46,359 bases of DNA from Akkermansia sp. (GCA_017558555.1 JAFYUJ010000054.1:1-46359), one strand, 5' to 3'; counted from the first letter of the stretch, positions 20,754 through 29,911 are shown. The notes: generated by a model from the sequence alone, not told the origin. A program made the numbers and translations.

Positions 20754-23160
20754 CGTTACATTCACATTCTCCGGGGATGCCTCCGACTTGCAGAATGCCC
20801 TGAACGAGATTAAGGGTGAAATCGGCAAGACCAAGGAATCTGTCAAGGGACTGGCCGGGCAGTTTGCTGCCTCTTTTGCTGCCATCGGTGCCGCCATCGC
20901 TGCGGTCAAAGGTGCATTCTCCACCCTGGGTGGAATCTCCGCAGAAGCCGCCCGCATGGAGCAGACCGGTCTGGCATTCAAAGTCATGATGGGCGATGCC
21001 GCTGCGGCTGCCGAGTACGTGGAAAAGCTCCGAGTCTACGCCGCCGAAACACCTTTTGAGTTCGGGGATATTTCCGATGCCGGCAAAACGCTGCTTTCCA
21101 TGGGAACGGCAGCAGAGAAGAGCATTGAGGTTATCCGCAAGCTCGGCGACATTGCCTCGGTATCCGGCAAGCCGCTCAAGGAACTGGCTTTCCTTTACGC
21201 CAAGGTGCAGAACTCCGGGCTTAGCAACGAGGTTGCCGAGTCCTTGGAAATGCAAGGCGTTCCCATCCGCAAGCTGATAGCGGAGATGAAAGGAATCTCC
21301 TTTGAGGACGTGTTCAAGGGGATTTCCAAGCGCCAGTTCAATCTGGACGACCTCGATGCCGCTCTCGACAAGCTGACTGGTCCCGGTGGTCTGTTGGAGA
21401 ACATGACCAAGCTGCAATCGCAGACATTCTCCGGCGCATTAAGCACGCTTACCGATGGATTCTCTGCCTTAGCGGTGGAAATGGGTACACCCATCAATGC
21501 CGCTATACTCCCGGTATTGGCAGACCTGACCGCTTACGTTGATTCCCTGACTCCGACCATTCAACAATTCGGGCAGACATTAGCCACCATATTTGAGGGG
21601 ACGGTGTCCGTCATTACTCCCATTGTTTCCGGCATTGGCGAGCTTGTCTCAATACTGGGAGGCGCGGAAACAGTCATAGCCTCAGCCGCCGCTGCCATGC
21701 TCATGTATGTGGGCAACACCAAGACGGCTACCACCAGCACCGTGTCGTTCCGGGCGCAGCTTACAGCCCTTGGTAATACCATCAAAGGACTTTCTTTTTC
21801 CTCCTTTGTGACAGGCTATCGCACCGCTCTCTCCGGGTTGAAAACGGCCATGTCCTCCACCCTTGCCGGGCTCAAGGTAACGTGGTCGATTGCGTGGTCA
21901 ACAATGGCTACCGTAACCCGCACGGCTATGGTTGCGGTAAAAGCGGCCATTGTCAGCACCGGCATCGGTCTGATTATCGTAGGCATTGGCGAAGCCCTGG
22001 GGGCTCTCTATTCATGGTTCATGGGCAACAGCGAAGCGGCAGAACGAGCCGCTGAATCCACCCGAGAGTTCGAGAAGTCCCTCCGAAACCTGAACAAACA
22101 AGCTGAAAAGGTCAAGACGCATGAACAATACGAGTCCTTCATGGAACAACTGGAGGAGCGCATGGAAGATTTGCGTGACCAGCGCAGCATGGCGGTGGCC
22201 AAAGACGAGGACGAAGAAGTGATACAGCTGCTCGACCAGCAGCTGGCACGGCTTCGTGAACGCAAGCGGCACTACGAAGAGACGTTGCCAAAGCAGGTGG
22301 AAGCTGCTCAGGCGGCAGAACGTGCCGCCGAAGCCCTGCGGCGACAGCGCGAAGAAGCCGCAGAACTCGAAAAGAAACTGGCCGCAGCTCGCGAAAAACT
22401 CTACGACATGGCACAGCGGCAGCGGGAAACCGAGCGAGAGAATTACCTCTCCGGGCTGGATACCAACACCCAGATTGAACTTCGCCTTGCCGATGCTACG
22501 GCATATGGTCAGGCTCGCCACACGATTGAAACGCTGCGTCAGGAGATGCAGGACATCCTCAATAAGCCGATAGTCACACCGGAAGATACCGCTCGCTACG
22601 AGAAGCTGGCATCCACCTACAACAAGATTGTGGAGTTGCAACGCCGGGGAAGAGAAGAAGCCGAACGAACAGCTGAAACCGAACGCCGCCGGGCAGAGGA
22701 AGCTGCAAAACAGGAACAGGCACGTCAGCGGGCTGCCAGCGACTACGACATGGCGGTAAAGATGCTGCAAGCCGAGATTGCCGGAAATGAGAAACGTCTC
22801 GAAGTCCTGAAACAGCAGCAACGCATCACCCAACTTACCGCAGAATACCAGCGTCAGGGACTCGAAGATGCCGAAGCTCGTGCCAAGCGCATGGTCGCGC
22901 TGGAGAAGCAGCTCGAAGATATGCAGGAGAAGCAGGAAAAACGAGAAAAGCAGCAGCAGGGGCGCAGTCGCCAGTCCAGCACGCGAATCTCGGATTCCCA
23001 TGCCAGCGTCGGTGGTGGTGGACGTTCCGTTGTCATCGGTGGCCCTCTCATCTCCGAAACGAAGAAACAGACCCGTCTGCTGGAGGGCATCGGTAACAAC
23101 ACCAGACGACCGCCTACGGTTCAAGTCACAGGCAACGTGGAAGCTGTTATCAGCCGTTGA
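20746..23160 (+). CDS. Tape measure protein
   Basis: This 804-residue protein sets tail length. The N-terminal part (about 50-230) matches the phage tape measure domain (ARMEQTGLAFKVMMGDAAAAAEYV, then LAFLYAKVQNSGLSNEVAES, then QGVPIRKLIAEM). A hydrophobic region lies at about 390-425 (AAIVSTGIGLIIVGIGEALG). The rest to about 770 is a long Glu/Arg/Gln-rich coiled coil. At this length a tail of roughly 120 nm would be expected from the usual 1.5 Angstrom per residue rule. Confidence 0.9.
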   Translation: MADVTFTFSGDASDLQNALNEIKGEIGKTKESVKGLAGQFAASFAAIGAAIAAVKGAFSTLGGISAEAARMEQTGLAFKVMMGDAAAAAEYVEKLRVYAAETPFEFGDISDAGKTLLSMGTAAEKSIEVIRKLGDIASVSGKPLKELAFLYAKVQNSGLSNEVAESLEMQGVPIRKLIAEMKGISFEDVFKGISKRQFNLDDLDAALDKLTGPGGLLENMTKLQSQTFSGALSTLTDGFSALAVEMGTPINAAILPVLADLTAYVDSLTPTIQQFGQTLATIFEGTVSVITPIVSGIGELVSILGGAETVIASAAAAMLMYVGNTKTATTSTVSFRAQLTALGNTIKGLSFSSFVTGYRTALSGLKTAMSSTLAGLKVTWSIAWSTMATVTRTAMVAVKAAIVSTGIGLIIVGIGEALGALYSWFMGNSEAAERAAESTREFEKSLRNLNKQAEKVKTHEQYESFMEQLEERMEDLRDQRSMAVAKDEDEEVIQLLDQQLARLRERKRHYEETLPKQVEAAQAAERAAEALRRQREEAAELEKKLAAAREKLYDMAQRQRETERENYLSGLDTNTQIELRLADATAYGQARHTIETLRQEMQDILNKPIVTPEDTARYEKLASTYNKIVELQRRGREEAERTAETERRRAEEAAKQEQARQRAASDYDMAVKMLQAEIAGNEKRLEVLKQQQRITQLTAEYQRQGLEDAEARAKRMVALEKQLEDMQEKQEKREKQQQGRSRQSSTRISDSHASVGGGGRSVVIGGPLISETKKQTRLLEGIGNNTRRPPTVQVTGNVEAVISR

Positions 23161-23167
23161 TTTTGAC
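23161..23167 (+). promoter_or_regulatory. TTTTGAC element, copy 9
   Basis: TTTTGACACCCGG begins right after the tape measure stop and lies 15 bases before ATG 23183. Confidence 0.5.
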
Positions 23168-23182
23168 ACCCGGCGCAGATAT

Positions 23183-24076
23183 ATGGCAACCTTAAGAACA
23201 GGATTCGGCTCCGGCGGGGACAGGATGGTGTGGTTCGGCAACACGGGCTACACCATTACCGGGCTTACGATTGAACTGAGCCGTGACCGCGATACAGGCG
23301 ATACCGTAGAACTGACCTATGAGATACCCGAGGGCGATGCCTTGCGGTCTGTACCGGAGATGGATTCCGGCATTGATGTCTTGTCAACTGTTTCACTCAG
23401 CAAGGCTGTTATCACGCCCGGCATTGCCGGAATGGCCAGCGTGAAACTCACCTATTCCAAGCCGAAAGTTGAGGGAGAGGAAAGCGAAGAAGATGGGTCA
23501 TCGGAAGAGAGTGAAGAAGACCTTTCCGGCTCTGATGCTGGCGAGGGTGAAGATGGTTCTTGGTCAATCGGCGGCAGTTCGTTTACGACCTCATTTGATG
23601 TGACCGTGGTTGACCAACCTATTCTGACCCACCCGAAGATGGCCAGCATCTCAGGCGGGCAGCTGGAGTATCTCAAGGCATTCATGGATGGCGCCCGTCT
23701 CTGGGAATTAGTGCCGGAAGTAGATGGAAGCGGCAAGCCGAAGCTGGATAGTGACGGACTTCCGGTCATGAAGCAGCTCGGAAAACTCCTCAAAACAGGG
23801 AGCAAGGCATTCGACCTCATCAACAAGGGCGTGACTTCCTACAAGGATATCATGGCCACCTACACAGTTCGACAGACCTCGCGCTCGGATAAGTCCGACA
23901 TTGACTCTGTGGGCAAAATCAACAACCCACCCAAGGCACCGAAGTTCCCGAATCGCACATGGTTGCAGGTATCTTCCAATTGCTCGATGAATGACGATGG
24001 TAAAACCTATACCATTGAAAACACATGGCTGCTCTCCGGTCTTGGTGGCTGGGATAAAGACTTATACGGCTCTTAA
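23183..24076 (+). CDS. Distal tail protein with acidic linker
   Basis: This 297-residue protein follows the tape measure gene, where distal tail proteins occur. It is mainly beta-rich, with a low-complexity acidic and Ser-rich linker at about residues 95-130 (GEESEEDGSSEESEEDLSG). The C-terminal part has RTWLQVSSNCSMNDDGKTYTIENTWLLSGLGGW. I do not recognise a named family. The start is set by the TTTTGAC element; the open frame continues back into the tape measure gene. Confidence 0.5.
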   Translation: MATLRTGFGSGGDRMVWFGNTGYTITGLTIELSRDRDTGDTVELTYEIPEGDALRSVPEMDSGIDVLSTVSLSKAVITPGIAGMASVKLTYSKPKVEGEESEEDGSSEESEEDLSGSDAGEGEDGSWSIGGSSFTTSFDVTVVDQPILTHPKMASISGGQLEYLKAFMDGARLWELVPEVDGSGKPKLDSDGLPVMKQLGKLLKTGSKAFDLINKGVTSYKDIMATYTVRQTSRSDKSDIDSVGKINNPPKAPKFPNRTWLQVSSNCSMNDDGKTYTIENTWLLSGLGGWDKDLYGS

Positions 24077-24082
24077 CCTGCT

Positions 24083-26131
24083 ATGAAGCTCCCTGACAAA
24101 GTACGAGTGGGTGAGACCCTTTCAGCCCGTTGGCTCAATCAGGTAGTCGATTGCCTGAAAGAACTGGCCAAGGCTTCCAATGTTGGCAACGGTTCCTCTA
24201 CCTCCAGCATTGAGTATTCCGGCTCGGATTATCGCGACACCAAGTACCGAGGAACAGGCGGCACGGATCTGCAAGAGTTTCGCGTGGTTCCGTTTCAACT
24301 GCGCTTAAAGCCTAAGCAGCTGTGCGAGGTAAGTGCGGATGGCAACTGGCCGAAGATTGCTCAGATAAAAGCCGGTGCCATCATTGACTATATGGGCAAA
24401 ACATATTCCGTTCCGGAAGGTGCTACCATTTATGACTACACAGAGGGATGGGTGGATTTGGGAGAGTTTTCCGAAGCATTGACCAAAATCTACTGCATCA
24501 TCAAGCAGAATTACAAGGGGGAAATCCTCAGCGCCAACTTCAAGAAAGCGGAAGAGAAGTTCGTCCCCTGGGGCAAAACGGACACCAATCAGGAGGGCGA
24601 GGGTACGCTCTCCGTGTTCATTGGTTCGTACCAGCTTAAACGAGAGGAGGAAGTCAACCGTGCCCGCATCTATCAGGCCCACACCGGAACACTGGACTTG
24701 CAGACTATTCAGGTGGAAAAGCTCTTTGATGCAGACGAAGAAGCAAAAGAAGAATCCACCGGCAGCGGCTCCGGAGCAGGCTCGGCAGCTGAGTCTGATA
24801 ATTACTACACCGCTCCCGAGAGCGAAGAATATGAGAGCAAGCCCGCTGGATTATTCCGCAAGCGAGACGAACACCTGTTCATCTTCAAAAAGCTTATTTG
24901 CTGTGAGGGACTGAGTCTTGTTGATGCTAAGAATCTGAAAATCAAGCTCCGGCGAGCCAACTCCGTATGGCCGGATGCCAGCGAATCACAAGAATCCCTG
25001 GGAGAGGATGAACCAGTCATTACCCTTGGCGGGGTGGACGATATCGTGTTCAGCAAGGATATCCTTGTTCCGGAAATCAACTCAGGCGTTATCAAGATTC
25101 CTTATGCTGATACGCGCAAGGAAGTAACCGGGGTGATTTCCGGGCTGGAGGTCAGTTATCGCGCTGCCATTCTGGAGGACGATGGCACCGTTACGTTCCT
25201 GGGGGAAGATGGCTCACGGCTTCCTCAAATGGCCCTCGCTGCCGATCAGGTTGGCGGTTCGGCTTCCGGCTCCGGGGATGGTCCTTATATCAACGAAATT
25301 GTGGATGGCGTCATTTACATCACCATTCCGATTTTTCAGGAGGGTTCGCTTTCTATGTCCATGTCTGCCTCAGCAAGCGAGAGTGAAAGCGAATCAGCCT
25401 CATATTCACCCTCAGAAACAGGTTATGAAACAGGAAGTAATAGTGCCTCCTTTGACTCGGAATCAGAGCAATCTTTATCTGATTCTGCGAGTGGCTCTGC
25501 CTCTGAAAGCGGCTCTGGCTCTGCAAGCGGCTCAGCTTCCGCCTCGGAATCGGGTTCAGCGAGTGTTTCTGCTAGTGCTTCTGACAGCGTATCATCGGAC
25601 TCCGATATTGGCTCCAGCTCAGACGTAGCTTCCGGTTCAAATGTTTCCTCTGATTCTACAGCTGGTTCTTCTTCGTCCGGTGGCTCCTCGGGTGGTTCTT
25701 CGTCTAGTGGTGGCTCTACAGGGGAAGGCTCGATTCCCGGTGGCTCTATACCCGGAGGTTCTTCTTCATCCGGCGGTGGCTCCATCCCCGGCGGTGGAAG
25801 TGAGGGCGGCAGCTCTTCTTCCGGGAGCGGTTGCTGTGGTTGCGATTGTGCTGCCAAGCTGGCAGAACTGGAAAAACAAATCGCCGAACTTAGCAAGCGC
25901 ATTGACGAGCTGGAGAAGAAAGAATGCACCTGCAAATGCGGTGACCTTCTGGGACAGATTCAGGCTGCGGTTGCTGCCGAGGCTCAGGCTATTGCCTCCA
26001 GTATCAATTACGAGGTTTCCGTCAATGGCGCGGTGGTGACGACAACGGAATACGGCACGATTGTTGCCGACACCTCCGGAAGCCTTACCGCCAACGGCGG
26101 CAGCGCCAGTTCCAGTATTCACTACCAATAA
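24083..26131 (+). CDS. Large tail protein with serine-rich linker and Cys-flanked coiled coil
   Basis: The product has 682 residues. The N-terminal 420 residues are mixed, likely beta-rich, and include a short Gly/Ser/Ala-rich linker. About residues 424-585 are almost entirely Ser, Ala, Glu and Gly in short repeats, then GGSSSSGGS and GSIPGG repeats. A Cys-rich knot (GCCGCDC), a coiled coil (KLAELEKQIAELSKRIDELE) and CTCKC follow. This looks like a stalk with a disulphide- or metal-held trimeric coil, suiting a fibre or baseplate-hub spike. A glycosyltransferase gene lies two genes downstream, so the Ser-rich stalk may be glycosylated. Family not recognised. Confidence 0.55.
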   Translation: MKLPDKVRVGETLSARWLNQVVDCLKELAKASNVGNGSSTSSIEYSGSDYRDTKYRGTGGTDLQEFRVVPFQLRLKPKQLCEVSADGNWPKIAQIKAGAIIDYMGKTYSVPEGATIYDYTEGWVDLGEFSEALTKIYCIIKQNYKGEILSANFKKAEEKFVPWGKTDTNQEGEGTLSVFIGSYQLKREEEVNRARIYQAHTGTLDLQTIQVEKLFDADEEAKEESTGSGSGAGSAAESDNYYTAPESEEYESKPAGLFRKRDEHLFIFKKLICCEGLSLVDAKNLKIKLRRANSVWPDASESQESLGEDEPVITLGGVDDIVFSKDILVPEINSGVIKIPYADTRKEVTGVISGLEVSYRAAILEDDGTVTFLGEDGSRLPQMALAADQVGGSASGSGDGPYINEIVDGVIYITIPIFQEGSLSMSMSASASESESESASYSPSETGYETGSNSASFDSESEQSLSDSASGSASESGSGSASGSASASESGSASVSASASDSVSSDSDIGSSSDVASGSNVSSDSTAGSSSSGGSSGGSSSSGGSTGEGSIPGGSIPGGSSSSGGGSIPGGGSEGGSSSSGSGCCGCDCAAKLAELEKQIAELSKRIDELEKKECTCKCGDLLGQIQAAVAAEAQAIASSINYEVSVNGAVVTTTEYGTIVADTSGSLTANGGSASSSIHYQ

Positions 26132-26143
26132 CTTTTTCTCCTT

Positions 26144-26386
26144 ATGCCTTGCAACTGTGAAAATATCGACATGAACAGCATCCGCGCCGCTGCCCGGCAA
26201 CTCCTCCGGCAGCGCCTGGCGGAGATTGTGCAGAATATCTCCTGCACCCACACCAATTCCGATGGTCACTACAGCCCCTCTCAATACTGGTACGACTTAG
26301 ACCGGACTGACCGCCGCTCTGTCAGTACAGGTATGAGCGTGGGGCTGCAAGGCAATACCATCATCATCACTCTGACCTATGCCTGA
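26144..26386 (+). CDS. Small tail-region protein
   Basis: This 80-residue protein has an N-terminal CNC motif, a helix (SIRAAARQLLRQRLAEIVQNI) and a beta-rich C-terminus. It lies between the serine-rich tail protein and the glycosyltransferase and overlaps the latter by a few bases. It is not recognised; a fibre-associated role is a guess from position. Confidence 0.45.
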   Translation: MPCNCENIDMNSIRAAARQLLRQRLAEIVQNISCTHTNSDGHYSPSQYWYDLDRTDRRSVSTGMSVGLQGNTIIITLTYA

Positions 26387-27590
26387 TATGAAAATTGACC
26401 TTAACAAGAATACCCGCTGCATTTCGATGTCACCTTGGAGACAATGCTTCATGCGGCGTCTCTTCCATGAGCGCGGGCTGACCATGCCTCCGGTAACCTA
26501 TCCCATTATCCCGGAAAAGCCCACGCGCCACAGAGAACCCAAGGCTTATTCAAGTCTGGCGCTCACATTTATGCGACTCATTCTGGAAGCTGATAGGGAT
26601 GGTTTACCTTATCTCATCATCTTCGAGGATGACGCTTATCCATGTTCCGACCCACAGGGGAAACTGGATGCGCTGCTCGCCGAGCATCCGCTTCCATCCA
26701 ACTGCGGGCTGTTGTGCCTGGGCGATATCAACGGTGTGAGCCGATTCCGGGGAAAGCATACCCTCTTGCTTGAGAAATGCCAGAATCCCTATACCCAGCT
26801 TGCTCCGAACTGCGCAGAAAATAAGGGAAGTCACGCCTTTGTGGTCTTCCGTCCTGCCATGATTCCATTCGTACAAGCCATTGCCAGCTTTGGTGTGACT
26901 GATATGTCGTTTTCCCGCATCCATAATCATTGCGACCTCCACGCATACGGCTTGTTCTTTTCCCCCTTGTTCACGCAGCACCGATACAATGGTGGCAATG
27001 CCCCGGAACCCGCTCACCGATACCCGGAGTATTTCCTGCACCACAAGTCCGAATTGAATAAACGCTTTCCCATGCCCACACAGCAGACTCGATTGCTCGC
27101 CAAACCCGCGCCGCGATTCTGGCTTTTTGCCAACTATCCGCAGGTGGATGAAAAAGCGCTGGGGATTGCACCGGATGACGTGCTGGTATTTCTGAATCGG
27201 GCAAAGCCATTCGAACACTTGAAGCATCTGCCTAACCGACGCTTGCTTATTGTTCGCCGCAATGCGCGAGATAAAAACTGGTTCATCCCCTACGGTCATG
27301 AGAAAGACGTTTTCGGCTTGTTTGAGGATGTCCTGTTGCTCAGCGACAAGGCTCTCACCAAGGAACGCAAGTGGTTCACCCAATACAAGTATGCCACCAA
27401 TAATGCGTCTCCCACCACCGGCTGGATTGCTTACCACCTCTTGCGGGATGAATACCCGGATGCTGAAATTACATTGGTCAATTTCAAGCCGGATGGAGAC
27501 AACGGCTCCTACAAGTGGCACAAGCACGACTGGAAATATGAAGCGGAGTATTATCGGAAGCATAATATCCCAATGCGGGTGTTATTCTGA
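26379..27590 (+). CDS. Phage glycosyltransferase-like protein, two domains
   Basis: This 403-residue protein has an N-terminal part (to about 200) with YLIIFEDDAYP (acidic triad 83-85) and CGLLCLGDI, as in GT25-like LPS glycosyltransferases, where EDD binds the metal-nucleotide sugar. The C-terminal part (about 255-400) has VLVFLNRAKPF, SPTTGWIAYHLL and ITLVNF, and then HDWKYEAEYYRKHNI. It resembles the sialyltransferase-like GT29 domains of bacteria. It may change the host surface after lysogeny or glycosylate a virion protein. ATG 26388 is a possible alternative start that removes the overlap. Confidence 0.6.
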   Translation: MPDMKIDLNKNTRCISMSPWRQCFMRRLFHERGLTMPPVTYPIIPEKPTRHREPKAYSSLALTFMRLILEADRDGLPYLIIFEDDAYPCSDPQGKLDALLAEHPLPSNCGLLCLGDINGVSRFRGKHTLLLEKCQNPYTQLAPNCAENKGSHAFVVFRPAMIPFVQAIASFGVTDMSFSRIHNHCDLHAYGLFFSPLFTQHRYNGGNAPEPAHRYPEYFLHHKSELNKRFPMPTQQTRLLAKPAPRFWLFANYPQVDEKALGIAPDDVLVFLNRAKPFEHLKHLPNRRLLIVRRNARDKNWFIPYGHEKDVFGLFEDVLLLSDKALTKERKWFTQYKYATNNASPTTGWIAYHLLRDEYPDAEITLVNFKPDGDNGSYKWHKHDWKYEAEYYRKHNIPMRVLF

Positions 27591-27595
27591 TACTC

Positions 27596-27718
27596 GTAAA
27601 GCGTTGGCAATAAGTGTAAAAAGGCGAAAGAAAAAGTAAAAAAGTCCTTGCATCTTGTGCTGAGTCTGCTATACTTTCACCATAGATAAAAGACTAACGC
27701 TTAATATATTAAATAACC
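27596..27718 (+). promoter_or_regulatory. Duplicated promoter region, copy 1
   Basis: The core is TTGCAT (27648-27653) and TATACT (27670-27675) with a 16-bp spacer, preceded by an A-rich tract containing GAAAGAAAAAGTAAAAA. The whole 123-bp segment and the first 25 bases of the gene recur at 28428 with about 90 percent identity. Confidence 0.75.
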
Positions 27719-28105
27719 ATGAATACAACCACTAAGACCGCAGCCCAGCCCGCCATCGACAACGCCATTAAGTTCAGCGTCCTGTCCTACTACAAATACC
27801 ACTTCATAAGCTTCATGAAGGAGATGGACAAGCTGGATGAATACCAGCGCCAGCTGGAGGCAATCGCCCGCCGCGAGGCTGCAAGCCAGAGCCTCATAAG
27901 CCTGCTCGATGAAGAGAGCGCCAAGCACCTCGCTGATGACTTCCGCTTCGAGCGCGAGTGCATGGAGCAGAACATCGCCGATACAGGGTACTACTTGGAA
28001 CGCAAGTGCGAAAAGCTGCTTGCAGCCGCAGCCAAGATGGAAGAAATTGGCTTCCCGGTGGAGGAAAGCGTCATCAATATGGCTAAAGTATACATCAACG
28101 CATAA
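27719..28105 (+). CDS. Small helical accessory protein, family member A
   Basis: This 128-residue all-helical soluble protein opens with MNTTTKTAA, has a YKYHFISFMKEMD segment, and ends with INMAKVYINA. The product of 28551-28940 has the same opening, a YKYQLLSFMNEYE segment and the end TIAKQFINA, so they are paralogs. It sits behind a strong promoter with its own terminator downstream, as expected of a gene expressed in the lysogen. No known family is recognised. A small regulator or anti-host factor is possible. Confidence 0.55.
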   Translation: MNTTTKTAAQPAIDNAIKFSVLSYYKYHFISFMKEMDKLDEYQRQLEAIARREAASQSLISLLDEESAKHLADDFRFERECMEQNIADTGYYLERKCEKLLAAAAKMEEIGFPVEESVINMAKVYINA

Positions 28106-28118
28106 CCAGAATCCGACC

Positions 28119-28376
28119 ATGAGCGCAACCATCACGACCGTATACCACAACAAGGCAGGAGAAATCGTGAGCTGCTGGGAACTGGCAGAGAGTGTGACCT
28201 ATCACACCATCTGCACCAACCAGCAAGCAGACAAAGCTGAGGAGAAACTGGTGGCCATGGCCCACGAGTTTGCCGAAAAGCACTACAAGGAGGTACAGAA
28301 AGAGAACTACACGATTCGCGGAGCCAAGCTCAAGAATGGCACCTACTACATGCAGACCAAAGTCTGGAAAATCTGA
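28119..28376 (+). CDS. Small accessory protein
   Basis: This 85-residue soluble protein starts 13 bases after the previous stop. It has a beta N-terminus (ITTVYHNKAGEIVS), a central charged helix (QQADKAEEKLVAMAHEFAEKHYK) and a short beta C-terminus. It is not recognised. A terminator follows, so it shares a two-gene transcript with 27719-28105. Confidence 0.5.
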   Translation: MSATITTVYHNKAGEIVSCWELAESVTYHTICTNQQADKAEEKLVAMAHEFAEKHYKEVQKENYTIRGAKLKNGTYYMQTKVWKI

Positions 28377-28385
28377 CCATACAAC

Positions 28386-28419
28386 AGCCAATCCCTCAAC
28401 CGGGAATTGGCTTTTTTTC
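28386..28419 (+). terminator. Factor-independent terminator after 28376
   Basis: An AGCCAAT-CCC stem pairs with GGG-ATTGGCT (one bulged A) and is followed by TTTTTTTCTT. Confidence 0.8.
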
Positions 28420-28427
28420 TTGGTGGT

Positions 28428-28550
28428 GTAAAGTGTTGAAAATAAGTGTAAAAAGACGAAAGAAAAAGTAAAAAAGTCCTTGCATCTTGTGCTGAGTCTG
28501 CTATACTTTAACCATAGATAAAAGCCTAATACTTAATACATTAAATAGCC
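28428..28550 (+). promoter_or_regulatory. Duplicated promoter region, copy 2
   Basis: TTGCAT (28480-28485) and TATACT (28502-28507) are separated by 16 bp, with the same A-rich upstream tract as copy 1 and the same 123-bp distance from repeat start to ATG. Confidence 0.75.
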
Positions 28551-28940
28551 ATGAATACCACCACTAAGACCGTCGCCGATAACGCCGCCATGAACGAGGT
28601 GAAGCGCAACAGCATTGCATGGGAGTACAAATACCAGCTCCTGAGCTTCATGAACGAGTACGAGACGATGGAACAGTACGAGCATCAGAAAGCAGCCCTC
28701 CTTCGCCGAGCCGAATACAGCACAGAGCTCCTGCATATCCTCGACCCGCGCCGCGCCGTAGAAGTGATGGAGGATTTCAAAGCCGAGAATGAGCGTATCA
28801 AAGACCGCATCACCGAGCAGAAGAGAATCCTGAAGTACAAGGCTAACAAGCTGATGGAATCCGTGGCCCTCATGAATGAGATTGAAATCCAAGTTTCCAG
28901 CCCTGCATTGACCATTGCCAAGCAGTTCATCAACGCCTAA
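28551..28940 (+). CDS. Small helical accessory protein, family member B
   Basis: This 129-residue helical protein is a paralog of 27719-28105: same MNTTTKT start, matching YKYQLLSFMNEYE core and the C-terminal IAKQFINA. The two genes also share their promoters, so a promoter-plus-gene unit was duplicated. Identity in the middle of the protein is low, which suggests fast divergence. It is the first of four genes in one transcript. Confidence 0.55.
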   Translation: MNTTTKTVADNAAMNEVKRNSIAWEYKYQLLSFMNEYETMEQYEHQKAALLRRAEYSTELLHILDPRRAVEVMEDFKAENERIKDRITEQKRILKYKANKLMESVALMNEIEIQVSSPALTIAKQFINA

Positions 28941-28952
28941 CTCCGAAGAACC

Positions 28953-29255
28953 ATGAACGAACAGGAACGCAAAGAGAAAGCCATCCGCGAGTATGAAGAG
29001 GAATACGCCAAGTTCAGCGCAGAGTTTGAGCGAGGCTCGGAAGCCATCAGCAAGTGGATGGAGTACAGCAACACAGACCCGGAAAAGGCTCAACACTACA
29101 AGGCTATCCTTGACGAGACAGTCGCCAACCAGAACGCCATGGCAGAACGATTCATCGAAGTATGCGGCGCTGCTTACTACTACGGCCACAGCGTTGACAT
29201 GATGCTCTGGCAACACGCCGTAAAGGCTCTCTACTACCTCCGCACGAAAATCTAA
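28953..29255 (+). CDS. Small helical accessory protein, family member C
   Basis: This 100-residue protein is helical and rich in Glu and Lys. It has the layout of the adjacent small proteins: N-terminal charged helix, a KWMEYSN turn, a central helix around YKAILDETVANQNAMAERF, and a C-terminal helix with HAVKALYYL. Sequence similarity to them is weak, but size, layout and tandem order suggest common origin. It lies 12 bases after the previous gene. Confidence 0.5.
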   Translation: MNEQERKEKAIREYEEEYAKFSAEFERGSEAISKWMEYSNTDPEKAQHYKAILDETVANQNAMAERFIEVCGAAYYYGHSVDMMLWQHAVKALYYLRTKI

Positions 29256-29271
29256 CCATCCATTCCGCACC

Positions 29272-29580
29272 ATGTCCACGCTCTACAACATCGAAGAAGA
29301 AATCATCCAGATGTACAATGAAGCCGCAGCCGCCCTGCAAACCACTTTGAACGAAATCGACAAGTGGCTGGATTTTTACGACCATTCCGTGGAGGGAGAA
29401 GAAGACCTCGCTAAATATGAGGAAGCCATGGCTGAATACACACGCCACATGGTTCAACTCGAAAAGAAAGCCATAGGGCAGAGTCAACAATTCTGCCGCA
29501 TGGCAGGAAACGCCCTGTGCCACAATCTGGATGTGAATCTGGAATTGCTGACCAAGGCTATGGCATACCGCAACCTCTAA
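29272..29580 (+). CDS. Small helical accessory protein, family member D
   Basis: This 102-residue helical protein has an N-terminal acidic helix, a KWLDFYDHS turn that matches KWMEYSN of the previous product, a middle helix (LAKYEEAMAEYTRHMVQLE) and a C-terminal LLTKAMAYRNL. The spacing of aromatic and charged residues supports homology with members C and E. No known family. Confidence 0.5.
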   Translation: MSTLYNIEEEIIQMYNEAAAALQTTLNEIDKWLDFYDHSVEGEEDLAKYEEAMAEYTRHMVQLEKKAIGQSQQFCRMAGNALCHNLDVNLELLTKAMAYRNL

Positions 29581-29596
29581 ATACCCGAATGCAACT

Positions 29597-29911
29597 ATGA
29601 TTAACGCAAGCAAAGAAGAAATCCGCAAGGCTCTCGATAAAAAGGGAGCCGAGTTCCGAGCCTCCTTCGATAAGACGATGGAAGTGCTGGATAAGTACCA
29701 AGACGCTATCGAGAACGAGCGCAACAAGGCGAAGTTCAAGAAAGCACAGGATGAATATATCCGAAACATTTCCAAGCTCGCACCGCAGAACGAGCGGCTG
29801 AGTCTGGAGTTCAGCAAGCTTGCCGGGCTTGCGCTGTACCATGAATTGCCGGTGGACGAGAAAACGCTGAGCCTCGCGCTGAAATACGTGAACCGCCGAC
29901 ACGCGAAATAA
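29597..29911 (+). CDS. Small helical accessory protein, family member E
   Basis: This 104-residue helical protein has DKYQDAIENERNKAKFKKAQDE in the middle and LSLALKYVNRRHAK at the end, parallel to member D (YEEAMAEY and LLTKAMAYRNL). It closes the tandem cluster. A terminator follows 25 bases after the stop. Confidence 0.5.
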   Translation: MINASKEEIRKALDKKGAEFRASFDKTMEVLDKYQDAIENERNKAKFKKAQDEYIRNISKLAPQNERLSLEFSKLAGLALYHELPVDEKTLSLALKYVNRRHAK

